A stretch of DNA of 64,000 nt from Arachis hypogaea (lineage: Eukaryota > Streptophyta > Magnoliopsida > Fabales > Fabaceae): NCBI RefSeq assembly GCF_003086295.3, contig NC_092039.1:64984649-65048648 (forward strand), in the 5' to 3' direction. Every line of letters starts with the position of its first letter. Positions within the stretch are counted from its first letter, which is position 1. Both the position numbers and the translations under genes were made by a program. Below the pieces are notes generated by a model. The model searched no databases. It was given only the letters and a program-made list of their open reading frames with translations, and was not told the origin of the DNA. Shown here piece after piece: positions 33,607-43,650 of this stretch.

Positions 33607-33992
33607 TCCTTTTTCTTGGAGAACTCATCACCATCCTTCTTCTTTGTGGAGGCTCCTTGTCTTTGCAAGTTACCTCCCAATCCACGTTAATGGTAACGTT
33701 AATTAGATTAACGTGACTGCTAAGTGGTTCTTCCTTGCTTCCTTTGGTCCTGAAATCAAGCAATAGAGTGCATCAAAGTTCTAGTCCAAGTCATGGGTAA
33801 TGCAACATACAATTTGTTATTAAACTCATGCAAAATCCTCATGAAATCATGTAAAATTTACAATGTATGCTTGAATCAAGGTGTAAGTGAATATCTACCT
33901 AAAACTAGCTTATTTCCTAAGGAAATGCATGAAACTACCTTAAAAACAGTAAAGAAATGGTCAATGAAACTGGCCAAGATGCCCTGACATCA
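33607..33992 (-). repeat. Truncated 3' LTR of G
   Basis: Positions 33660-33992 match 45540-45875 closely (TTGCAAGTTACCTCCCA, ACGTTAATTAGATTAACGT). Only the first ~335 bp of the LTR remain. 33607-33655 is a junction of unclear origin. Confidence 0.72.
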
Positions 33993-35148
33993 CAACACCA
34001 AACTTAAAGCTTGCTTGTCCCTAAGAAAGTACTGGAACAAGAGAATGATGAATGGAATGCCAAGAGAAATGAGTCATACTTGTGGAAGTCATGTCACTGA
34101 TTTTATGGTGGTTTCATGCTTAGCAACTTAGGTTCATTCCATTACTGGCTTTCAGACCTTTATCATGTCCTAAAACACTGATTTTGCTTACATCCCATGA
34201 GACTTTTATTGATCCTTTTATTGTCATTCCAGGGCTTATTTCTGTTCTTCAAGCTAAGTGCTCTGTAAGGGGGCAACTCTTTAAGATAAGCTTTCAGCTA
34301 ACACTCCCGAACCAGTTGGTTCAAGGTGTTAGGTGTTGAGACACCCCTAAGGACTTACTCCCTCAAATCTCTCCCCCATACATACACACCACAGGCATCT
34401 GGTTCATTTATTTTCCTTCTTGAGACCTTGGTGTCCAGCACCTCTTTGGGTTACTAAATGCTCTGTAGTGAGGGTTACTCTTGATAGTGGACTTTCAGCT
34501 AATAATCCCGAGTTAGTTAACCCAAGTTACCAAGTGATAAGGCACCCCTAAGAGCTTATTCATCCAAGTAAATCCCTCACACAGGAACACCACAGACACA
34601 TGCCTCAAGATTAAAACCATTGGTGCCTAGCCTTATTGCTTACTCTTTTTCTTTTGTTTTTCACTTTAAGTGTTCTTTCCCTTTCTCTTATTAGGATCTT
34701 GTTATTTACTTAGTCTCATGGGTATATTCAAAGTATAGTATTCAGGCCAGATAGTTGTCATTCCCACCTTATGGTTGAACCAACTTAGCTAACTTATGAT
34801 CACACCAAAGACTCATGAATACACTTCCATATTATGAACTCCACTCTGGTCTATTTAAAACACAATCATTCTCTTTTTCATTTGATTTAAAAGACAGGCA
34901 TACAATAAGTAAAGATATGATGCAGTTACATAAAGACTAGCAAGCATAGACTTTTTCAACAGAAAACTTAAATTGCATAATTGAACTAGGTTACAATCAC
35001 ACATGACTATTAATTAACAGTGCATTCGGACTTCCAATTTTTAACACGATGAGTAGATGGAATTAAGTAGCAATACAACCTTTGGGAGATGGTTTGCCAC
35101 ACCAATCCAGTTGCCTTCTTGTTATCATTGTCATAGTTTTTGATGCCT
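33993..35148 (-). other. 3' non-coding region of G (left of the MULE)
   Basis: Next to the LTR is CAACACCAAACTT (reverse of the AAGTTTGGTGTTG tract) and a decayed RGGA hairpin at 34010-34029 with two arm mismatches. The conserved block occurs twice (about 34250-34400 and 34440-34610; AGGGGTG, GTGGTGTTCC, AACTAACTCGGG on the minus strand), once per copy of a tandem duplication. No coding. Confidence 0.6.
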
Positions 35149-35157
35149 CACTTTCTT
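35149..35157. repeat. Left target-site duplication of the MULE (CACTTTCTT)
   Basis: Nine bases, identical to 41338-41346. Confidence 0.9.
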
Positions 35158-35220
35158 GGGCACGGATTCGGTACGCCACCCTTCTTTTGGGTACCGAAAT
35201 GCCAAAAGTTTGTTTGGCTT
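35158..35220 (+). repeat. MULE left terminal inverted repeat
   Basis: Pairs with 41275-41337. The outer 19 bases differ at one position; an internal part with TACCGAAATGCC also pairs. Confidence 0.82.
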
Positions 35221-35470
35221 ATTGGTGTGCCTTTTTATTGAGGAGCCATTAGATCTTTTATATTTTTTTAGTCCAACGGTTAAGATCATTCTAAATGTAA
35301 TTTGATGTGATTGGCTAGCTAGTTTTTTTTGCAGCTTTTATGTCAGTGGGGTTACTTTAAAAATATTATTCTTTTTATGGTTATTGTTGTTATATCAAAA
35401 ATATATGTGGGTTTATATCAAAAGATTAGAAATATATTAGTTTAAATTAATTAGAATTAAGTATCTCCTG

Positions 35471-35870
35471 TTATGTCAATGTCACTTTCAGCTCCTTCAA
35501 CCTTTCTCCAGGGAAACCAAACCTTCCATTCTTCAACGCTTTCTTAACACTTTCCAACATCTTATTCGCCGCAAAAATTATCCTCACAAACTTCAACAGC
35601 TCCCTCTTCACCATCAACTCCTCCCTCTTCTTCCTAATCTCCGCCACAAGCTCGAGCACCCCAGCATCAACCATATGGTCAGAGAAGAGCTTGAGGACTC
35701 CGACAAAATCGTCGGAAAAAAGCTGTGACTGGAAACGGCGCCATTGGAGAGAGATCTCGGGCGTTGATCGCGTCAAAGATCGAATCCATCAGATGGTTGA
35801 GAGAGAGGGAGAGATTGAGGGTGCCGGCAGCTATGGATTTCAATTCCATTCTTCTTTCTTCTTTTCCACC
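35471..35870 (-). pseudogene. Captured host gene exon in the MULE (unknown, helical protein)
   Basis: A minus-strand frame 35776-35471 encodes about 100 residues: LQWRRFQSQLFSDDFVGVLK, HMVDAGVLELVAEIRKKREE, RELLKFVRIIFAANKML, ending FPGERLKELKVTLT. It is amphipathic and leucine-rich with good codon use, and looks like a real exon of a host protein. An overlapping frame from ATG near 35795 (MDSIFDAINA) suggests a one-base shift. I do not recognise the family. Confidence 0.5.
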
Positions 35871-37663
35871 ATTTTTCTAACCGTATTCCCTTTCTCTCTC
35901 TCCCTAATTTTATCCAAAATCAGAACAGATTAAGAAACAAGTTTTTATTCAATGAAAAATGACCAGCTTTAGGTACTCTTTTGATCCAATTAATGGACAG
36001 AATGACCCTACGATTTTATTTCAATTCTATTTCTGTCTCTGTTGGTCTTGAAGATCTAGTTGAGGATTTCGATGGTTAATTGTGATCACTATGGACAAAT
36101 ACAAAGCTGTAAAAAATTTGGAAATTGGAAATTTCGGTGTTGCCAAGCTCATAACTCATGAGTCATGAGGAACAAGATTTAGTAATTTGGGATTTAGTAA
36201 TTTTTATTAATCATAGTAATATAATCTGAGAAATTAGTAAATTTATAAAATAATTTTATTAAAGATTTTTTATTTAAATTACATAAATATATGATATGTA
36301 CAATACCCAAATTGGTGGTTCAGTACTTATAGATATAATCATTTTAATCGGAACGTTTTAATTAATATAGGTGATAGACAGATTTAATGGACAATTTTAA
36401 CTCAAATTACATAATTTGAAACTACTTATTTAAGCACGTAATTTAAAATTGTTAATTTAATATAACAAATTTGATATAAAGTTTTTCATCTATTCTATTA
36501 TTTGAAATGTTCAAATTATATCGTTTAAATTATATTAAATTTTTTAAACTTAAATTATATATCGTTTAAATTTTGTTTATCAAAATTTTTAAATTTATTA
36601 TGGTTTTATTTTTTTTTTAAATTACGTTAATTGAATTAAAATCGTTTATCACCCATATTAATCGAAACGTTCTCATATTAATTTAAAACGTTCTTATATA
36701 CATAAATGAATTGTTATAAGTATTATTTATGATTATTTTAAAAGAGTACTATATTTATATATGGTTTAAAACTTAAATTATATATCATTTAAATTTTGTT
36801 TATCAAAATTTTTAAATTTATTATGGTTTTATTCTTTTTCAAATTACGTGAATTGAATTAAAACCATCTATCACCCATATTAATTGAAACGTTCTTCTTT
36901 CATATTAGCCTTTAATTTTCATCTAATCAAATCTAATGGTCTATATAAATGTGGCACATCTAATAAGTACATAATTGTTGTGCTCGTTTTAGACATACCC
37001 AAAATAAATAATTACAATAATTGTTTTTTTTTTATAAAATTTCCTTAAAAGATGCCATGAGTATATAAAAAGTATCTTGAATTGATTTACATAAATTGAC
37101 TTACAAATCTTTATAGTACTCATAAAATCTTTCAAAAAATTTTCACATTTTATAAAATAATAATAATAATAATAGTAATAATAATAATAATAATAAGGTT
37201 TAAACATACTTTATTATATTAGGTTAGATAAAAATTAAACTATTTAAATAAATAATTTGGTGTTTAGAAGTCAAACATTAGAATAGCTTTTTGAAAAGTA
37301 TTTTATCATATCATAAATTCATAATTATTTTATCACTAATATAATTTAGAAAATTAGTTATTTTTTTAATAATTTTATTAATTATAGTAATATAATCTAA
37401 GAAATTAAAAAAATTTTAAAATAATCTTATTAATTATGTTAATATGATATGAAAAATTAATTATTATGTTAAATTAAATTTAGTAATTATAGTAATATGT
37501 CATAAAATTTTACTAATTATTTAGGATATTAATTATAATAAGATGCTATGAAAAATTAGTATTTTTTAGATTAATTTTATTAAATTAATAAGGGTTATCG
37601 TTGATTTGGAAAATAAATTAAAAATAATATATATATATAGTAAGTTCAAATGAAAGAATGGAC
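35871..37663. other. AT-rich MULE interior
   Basis: AT-rich sequence with internal near-repeats: the text around 36530-36660 recurs at 36770-36900 (AAATTATATATCGTTTAAATTTTG type). A TAA/TAG trinucleotide run lies at 37158-37196. No coding. Confidence 0.5.
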
Positions 37664-37672
37664 TTAACAAAC

Positions 37673-37795
37673 TTGGGTTGGTCGAGTGGTCAGTTTACTC
37701 GTCCGCTTAAGTAAGTGTCGGGAGTTTGAACCCCGTCTTGTGCATGCAGCAACTCATTGGCCAACAGCAGACTCTTAAGAAAGAAATTCAAAAAT
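37673..37795 (+). repeat. tRNA-derived SINE fragment
   Basis: GGTTGGTCGAGTGGTCAG at 37677-37692 resembles a pol III A box and GAGTTTGAACC at 37722-37732 a B box, spaced as in tRNA-headed SINEs. It continues CATGCAGCAACTCATTGGCC and then decays into AT-rich sequence. It lacks a clear tail and flanking duplication, so it is truncated. Confidence 0.6.
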
Positions 37796-38671
37796 CTTAA
37801 ACTCTAAACCTGTACCCTAAATTCTAAATTAGTAATTTTTAGAATAACTTAATTAATTATAGTAATATATATTAAAAATTAGTAATTTTGTTATATTAAT
37901 TTTATTAACTATAGTTAAATGATATAGAGAATAATTTTATTAATTATATAGTAAGATGTTACGTGAAATTAGTAATTTTTTAGAGTAACTTTATAGGTTA
38001 TGGTAATATAATTTAGAAAATTTGTTATTTTATTAATTATAATAATATAATATGAGAAATTAGTAAATTTATAAAGTAATTTTATTAATTATTAGCAACA
38101 TATTATAAAAAATTATTAATTATTTAGAGTATTAATTATTGTAAGATGCTATAAAAAATTAGTATTTTTTGGACTAATTTATTAAATTGATAGAGTTGAC
38201 TTGGGGAATAAATAAAAGAAAAAAAATATACGTAGTAAATTCTAAAGTTCAAATGAAAGGATGTACGTATATTAAGGAGAAGAAAAAAAATCCTAAAATT
38301 CTAAATTCTAAATCCTACGTCCTAAACCTTAGATTTTAGGCCATAAATCTTAAACACTACATTCTAAATTATAAATTAGTAATTTTTAAAGTAACTTAAT
38401 TAATTATTCCTCGAATGAACTTTGGCTATTTCTAATTTAGAGAATACTTATATTTTATTTGATTTATTAAAACAAAAAAGATAAAAAAAAAGAAAAGAGG
38501 GAATGAATTAACGTTTTCCTCTAAAAATAAAAATTATAGTAAATTTAATTGTAAAAAAAGAGCAATTAATTTATAAAAAGATATTATTATGTTTGTGTAA
38601 ATGATAACGTGTTTTAAAATAAAAAAATTAAATTTTAATTTAATTTATTCACTTTAAATTTTCTATTAAAA

Positions 38672-38722
<51 letters not shown>

Positions 38723-40205
38723 TTTAAATTTTTATTATTTATTTAATTAATATATGGTCGGATCTACGGGTTGATTTGGATTCTGCACTCCAAAATTGTT
38801 ACCCAAACTAATTATTAAGAGAGTCATTGATTTAATTTGGCTTGGACCTAATTACCCATTCATTTCAAAACCAATTTAACAGGTTTGGTTTGGTTCGGAC
38901 GAGTAATCAGATACCCACAATACGTGCTCAATCCTACCAAACCTCCAACTTCATTATATATCAAAAGAATTTATTAATTACAGTAATATATCAAAAGAAT
39001 TTATTAATTATTTACAATATTAATTATAATAAGATGCTATGAAAAATTAGTATTTTTTAGATTAATTTTATTAAATTAATAGGTGTTATCGTTGACTTGA
39101 AAAATAAATTAAAAATAAAAAATATATATGTAGTAAATTTTAAAGTTTAATTAATAAAATATTAATTTTTTATAGCTTTTTAATTAATAAAAAAAATTAA
39201 TTTTTTACAACATCTTACTGTGATTAACATTCTAAACAACTAATAATTTTTCATGACATATTACTATAATTAATAAATTAATCTAACATAATTATTAATT
39301 TCTCATTAATAAAATTATCTAAAATAATAATTAATTTCTTAGATTATATTACTATAAGTTATAAAAATGCCATATTAAACCAAATGGAAGAGAAGATTAC
39401 GTAATTCTATCAAAGCAAAAAATAGTAACATGGATCACCCAAAAATATATTTTAATGTAATTCGAATGAGATTAGTTCAAATTAGCTAAAAAAAGAGTAA
39501 TTTTAATCTCTTAAATTTGAATTAGTCCCTATCAAAATAATTCGAATCATATTTGATTCAGCACTTGGAGCCATCTACATTTAATTTTCTTAAAAATTTT
39601 ATTTGTTCACGTTAGATTAAAATTTATTTTCTATCTATCAATTTTGTTTTTCATTATTTATATGATTAATTTTGTTGTTGCTTTCATAATATTTTTTTTA
39701 ATGCTCTCTCATGGATATTATTATTTTTTATAAAATTCTTATTATTTTTTGTTTAATATGAATTTTTTATTTGTTGTTTCTTTTGTATGAAATTTTTTAT
39801 TTGTATTATGATTTTATTAATTCTATTAGAGTACTAAAGAGTACTGTAAATACTAGAAAATAGACTATTAAAATTTATTTTAATATCTAAAGAAAAATTA
39901 TAAGATAATATAAAATAATTATTTAAATTTATGCTCTTTTCAGTAATTTTTATCTATAAGTGATTTTGAATAGTATAATTCAAACAACATTTAGTTTATT
40001 ATAATCTATTTTAATATAAAAATTATCAAAAATAAACTACATTAATACTAACTAAGTTTTGATTAAAATTAATTTTACAAAATTAATTCTATACAAATTC
40101 CGGTCTACAAACTTTAATCCGAACACACCTTAACTATAATTAATAAAATTAATCTAAAAAAACTAATTTTCCAAAGCATATGACCATAATTAATAAAATT
40201 AATAT
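37796..40205. other. AT-rich MULE interior with internal repeats and (AT)n
   Basis: Repeated segments of the form TTATTAATTATAGTAATAT with AAATTAGTAATTTTT recur many times between 37320 and 39330, suggesting an old tandem array. An (AT)n microsatellite lies at about 38673-38722. No coding. Confidence 0.5.
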
Positions 40206-41120
40206 AACAAATAGAATTTGCCCACAGGAAGGGTGAGAGGCATTTTGGCTGGTTCGTTGCGCCCACCACATTCTCCCCTATTCCGCAATGTTCGCCGAAG
40301 AGTTGAAGCTGGGTATAATTCTTTCATTTCAAAATGGAATTACATAAATTTCACTTAAACTTTAAATCTTCCTGTCAACTGTCCACAAGTCAAGTGCAAA
40401 AAAGTGAAACACAGTAGAATCACGCAGCGCATTTCATGGTTATCGCTGGGATTGCTTCAAAATTTTGAACTCTGAGATTAGCAGTGATTTGAAATTGAAA
40501 CCGTATCTATATATATTTTGGTCATTGTGATGCTGAAACAGTAATCTGAATCTAGAATCTTATTTGATTTAGGGTATTGGGGCTTTTAGGGATTTTAAAA
40601 AATTGGAATAACATGGATCGTATTAAGCATTCTTCTAAAACAGATTTTAGTGAGTATAGTGGTCAATTAGCAGAAAATAGAGGTTTTTATGAAAATGTAA
40701 GATGCGCTATAAGCAAGCTTTACCTCTAAGATGTGGTGGTGGGTCAAGGAATTCTAATCCTATTGTTCGCGTTAGCTCGAGGAATACTAGCCCTTTGCGG
40801 CAGAAGGTTGTTAAAACAAAACCAAGGAGTTTAAATGAAGAAACACTTGCTACATTTGGTAAAGCAGTGGACTTCGACGGAGTGGGGGCAGTGGACTTCG
40901 GACGTGCCGGATAAGACGCCGAAGCCACCATGACTGAGTGGGGAGAAGGAGTTGGCAGCACGATTACAGAGCGAGTAGGAGAGGCGGTGGAGAGGTTTCA
41001 GTCGGTTGTCAGCGAACGGGGACTTGTCAACGAACAGAAAAATAATGGAAGGGGCGGTGCTTGCAACGGCAGTGAAAAGAGAGGAAGAGAACCTAGAAGA
41101 AGAGAGAAGCAATACTAATT
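40206..41120 (+). pseudogene. Captured host gene fragment(s) at the right end of the MULE
   Basis: Base composition becomes gene-like. ATG 40613 opens MDRIKHSSKTDFSEYSGQLA; after a frame break near 40700 it continues (40702-40914) as [38 protein letters not shown] and [12 protein letters not shown]. The polar, Ser/Arg-rich text with a splice-like AG before it looks like a first exon. Beyond 40915 a Gly/Glu-rich patch is of uncertain status. Product not recognised. Confidence 0.45.
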
Positions 41121-41274
41121 GTCAATTAAATACTGAGTATAACTAACTTTAATAATTAAGTTAAATATATAGTCACTTAAAAAATTAAAAAATTGACCCC
41201 TTTATTTTATAAAGAATTACAAAAAAGACTCACAAAAGACAAATATTTTTATTTGACACTTTCTAACTGACCGG

Positions 41275-41337
41275 TGTGCCAAACAAACTTTTGGCGTTTC
41301 GATACTCAAACATCTCTTGCGTACCGAATCTGTGCCC
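41275..41337 (-). repeat. MULE right terminal inverted repeat
   Basis: See the left repeat at 35158. Confidence 0.82.
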
Positions 41338-41346
41338 CACTTTCTT
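41338..41346. repeat. Right target-site duplication of the MULE (CACTTTCTT)
   Basis: Exact match to 35149-35157. Confidence 0.9.
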
Positions 41347-41786
41347 AGTTGAAGGTGCACCATCTCCTCATAAGCTTCCTGCAAGGTTATTGGAAGTTGC
41401 TTGTTTCCCAAGCACTTGAGGAATAGTCAGCTTGCATGTATGCTTATGATTTCTGAACTTATTTTGGTGTGTGAACACCAAACTTAGTTCCTTGCCTACT
41501 ACAAAACCTTGCATGCATGCGTAGAACCTCGTATCTTGCTGTTAGCAACCAATTAACTAAAGACTAATCTATATCGAAGTGGTTCCCTTGATTGGTCAGA
41601 GCTAGCAATGTGCTTTGAGAGTGTAGTGTGATTCTAACTAGCATCCTTTGGTGGGACACCAAACTTAGAATCGTACTTTCACTCTTGAATTGTTTTGGTG
41701 TGGAACACCAAACTTAGCTCCTTGCAATGCAGGGGAAACAACTTGTGATCTTTATTGAAATGCAGCTGAAAAAGTAGTTACCTAAG
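41347..41786 (-). other. 3' non-coding region of G (right of the MULE)
   Basis: Continuation of 33993-35148. Three hairpins on TTTGGTGT/ACACCAAA lie at 41463-41482, 41647-41663 and 41694-41712, each followed on the plus strand by CTT (AAG before the motif on the minus strand), as in element A. Confidence 0.65.
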
Positions 41787-41834
41787 GTTGGGTTACCTCC
41801 CAACAAAGTGCTCTTTTATCGTCACTAGCTTGAT
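41787..41834 (-). other. Twin-hairpin module of element G
   Basis: On the minus strand: ATCA, loop AGCTAG, TGAC (one mismatch; 41821-41834), then GTTGGG, loop AGGTAA, CCCAAC (41787-41804). It starts 12 nt after the stop at 41847-41849. Confidence 0.72.
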
Positions 41835-41846
41835 GTTTCTCCCTCA

Positions 41847-42600
41847 TCAGGGTGGTTGGTAATGCTTGAAGTCTTCCCCTCTTGCTGTGGACTTGTATCC
41901 ATTGGTTGTATCAATGATCTCGACATGTTCCAGGGAGAGAACTCTGTTGATAGTGAAGACTTTAGGTAACTGAGATGGTACTGTAGGGAGATTAGGGGGA
42001 ATATCTCGGAAGTAAGCTGAGATCACTCTATCCCCTGGAGAGAAGTCTTCCGTAGGGATCTTTTTGTTCCTTTACTTCCTTGGTACCTTCTTCCTTGTGT
42101 CTTTTGACATTGCCTTGCTCTTGATGACTCCTTCCTCTAAGGTGGTTTTGTTGCTTCCTTCACATATCTCTAGTGCTTTAGGTTCCTCCAGTTTTTCCTT
42201 GAGCTGTGACAACTGCCTGTTTCCTTGTTCCTCATGCATGAGTTTCCCTAGATGGGTTGGGTGTGCTTCAATGCTTGCTTCCTCCTTCAACATCTCATTG
42301 TGATCTTTGCTTGGTTCCTTGTGCTCTTGGTCTGCTTCTTGTGAGAGTTTGAAGACATTAAAGCTGAGTCGTTCATCATGGATCCTCAATATTAGCTCCC
42401 CTTGCTCCACATCTATGAGTGCTCTGGCTGTAGATAGGAATGGTCTTCCCAATATGATTGGGTGAGTGTGACTCTCTTCCATGTCTAGAATGACAAAGTC
42501 TGTTGGGAGAAAGTATTTCCCAACCTTTAGCAACACATTCTCCACCACTCATATTGCTTGATTTTGAGTCTTGTCAGCCAGTCTGATGACTACATCTGTG
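41847..42600 (-). pseudogene. Protease-like region and integrase-type C-terminal module of G
   Basis: Minus frame from about 42600 to TAA 42072-42074 and on, in the same frame, to TGA 41847-41849. First part: VVENVLLKVGKYFLPTDFVI and PIILGRPFLSTARALIDVE, the C-terminal half of a retropepsin-like domain; the catalytic half (CDLGAS type) is missing. A Glu/Lys-rich linker follows. Last part: FSPGDRVISAYFRDIPPNLP, KVFTINRVLSLEHVEIID and a KHYQPP end, similar to the GPY/F module in A (18094-19685) and P (740-930). No reverse transcriptase or integrase core between them. Confidence 0.72.
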
Positions 42601-43382
42601 GGCATTATCTCATTGATTCATATGACAAGCCTTCATAGAAGATGTGCAACTGCACCCATTCATTGAACATATTTGGTGGACACCTCCTTGTTAGGTCTTT
42701 GAGCCTTTCCCAAGCTTCATAAAGTGTCTCCCCATCTTGCTGTCTGAACGTCTGCACTTCAGTTCTCAGCCTATTGATCCTTTGAGGGGGTAAAACCTTG
42801 CCAAAAACTTATTCACTACCTCCTCCTAATTTGTCAGGCTTTCTTTTGGGAAGGATTCAAGCCATTTGGATGCCTTGTCCCTGAGTGAAAAAGGGAACAA
42901 TAGCAGCCTATAGGCATCCGGGTGGACTCCATTGGACTTTACTGTGTCACAAATCCTCAAGAAGGTGGTCAAGTGTTGACTCGGGTCTTCTTGAGCACCT
43001 CCTCCAAATGAGCAAAAATTTTCAGCACAAGAGTGATGAGCTGAGGTTTTAGCTCGAAATTGTTGGCATGTATGGTGGGCTTTTGAATGCTACTTCCACA
43101 GTTGCCTGGGTTTGGATTAATGTAAGAGCCTAACACTCTTCTATCCTCCCCAGCATGATTTGCTCTACCTCCTCCCCCATGGTTATTAGCCTCTTCTTCA
43201 TGTTGGTTTTCCATGTTGCCTTCCATGTTTAGTTCAAAGTGTTCCTCCTCCTCTTCATCACCGATTGCACGTTTTCCTCTTGCTTCCCTCCTTAATCTAA
43301 GGAGGGTCCTCTCTGGTTCAGAATCGAAGGAAGTTGAAGCCCCGCTTCTTCTCCCTGTCATACAACCAACAAGTACAAGCAA
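42601..43382 (-). pseudogene. gag of element G (broken)
   Basis: It begins near ATG 43380-43382 (MLVLVGCMTGRRSGASTSF; the more typical start may be the inner Met) with an acidic stretch and NNFELKPQLITLV, as in other gags here. The gag core follows in broken frames at 42965-42600: LLFPFSLRDKASKWLESFP, NKFLARFYP, and TLYEAWERLKDLTRRCPPN. Stops occur near 42830 and 42620. The gag then jumps directly to the protease tail, an internal deletion. Confidence 0.75.
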
Positions 43383-43625
43383 GTAACAATATTTGCAGAT
43401 AGTATTGCTGTCAGAATTACTGTTAGTTGTGAGTGATGCAATATATCAAACAGTTAGTGGATTAGCAAAATGAATGGTAAATAACAAGAACACGAAAGAG
43501 TAGATGGGGAAGGGGAGAGGTTAACTAAGACAGAAAGTAAATTACTCAAACAAAAAATTAAATCAACAAAACAAAAATGCTCAATCTAGTGATCTCCTAA
43601 TTTAATCATTGTTGATGCATAATCA
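43383..43625 (-). other. Short leader of G
   Basis: About 240 bp between primer site and gag, A-rich, no structure recognised. Confidence 0.5.
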
Positions 43626-43644
43626 ATCCCCGGCAACGGCGCCA
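43626..43644 (-). other. Primer binding site of G (tRNA-Asp)
   Basis: The minus strand reads TGGCGCCGTTGCCGGGGAT, identical to A, 6 nt from the LTR. Confidence 0.83.
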
Positions 43645-43650
43645 TAAACT

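Larger units (their letters stand above)
35158..41337. mobile_element. Non-autonomous Mutator-like element (6,180 bp) with captured host fragments
   Basis: Terminal inverted repeats start GGGCACGGATTCGGTACGC at the left and, reverse complemented, GGGCACAGATTCGGTACGC at the right. Similarity continues for about 60 bp (GCCAAAAGTTTGTTTGGC on both sides). The 9-bp duplication is typical of Mutator elements. No transposase is seen. It contains gene-like patches at both ends and a long AT-rich middle with a SINE-like piece and microsatellites. Confidence 0.88.

Noticed and set aside
38673..38722. (AT)n run as a matrix attachment or origin element
   Set aside because: A plain microsatellite; nothing in the sequence supports a function.
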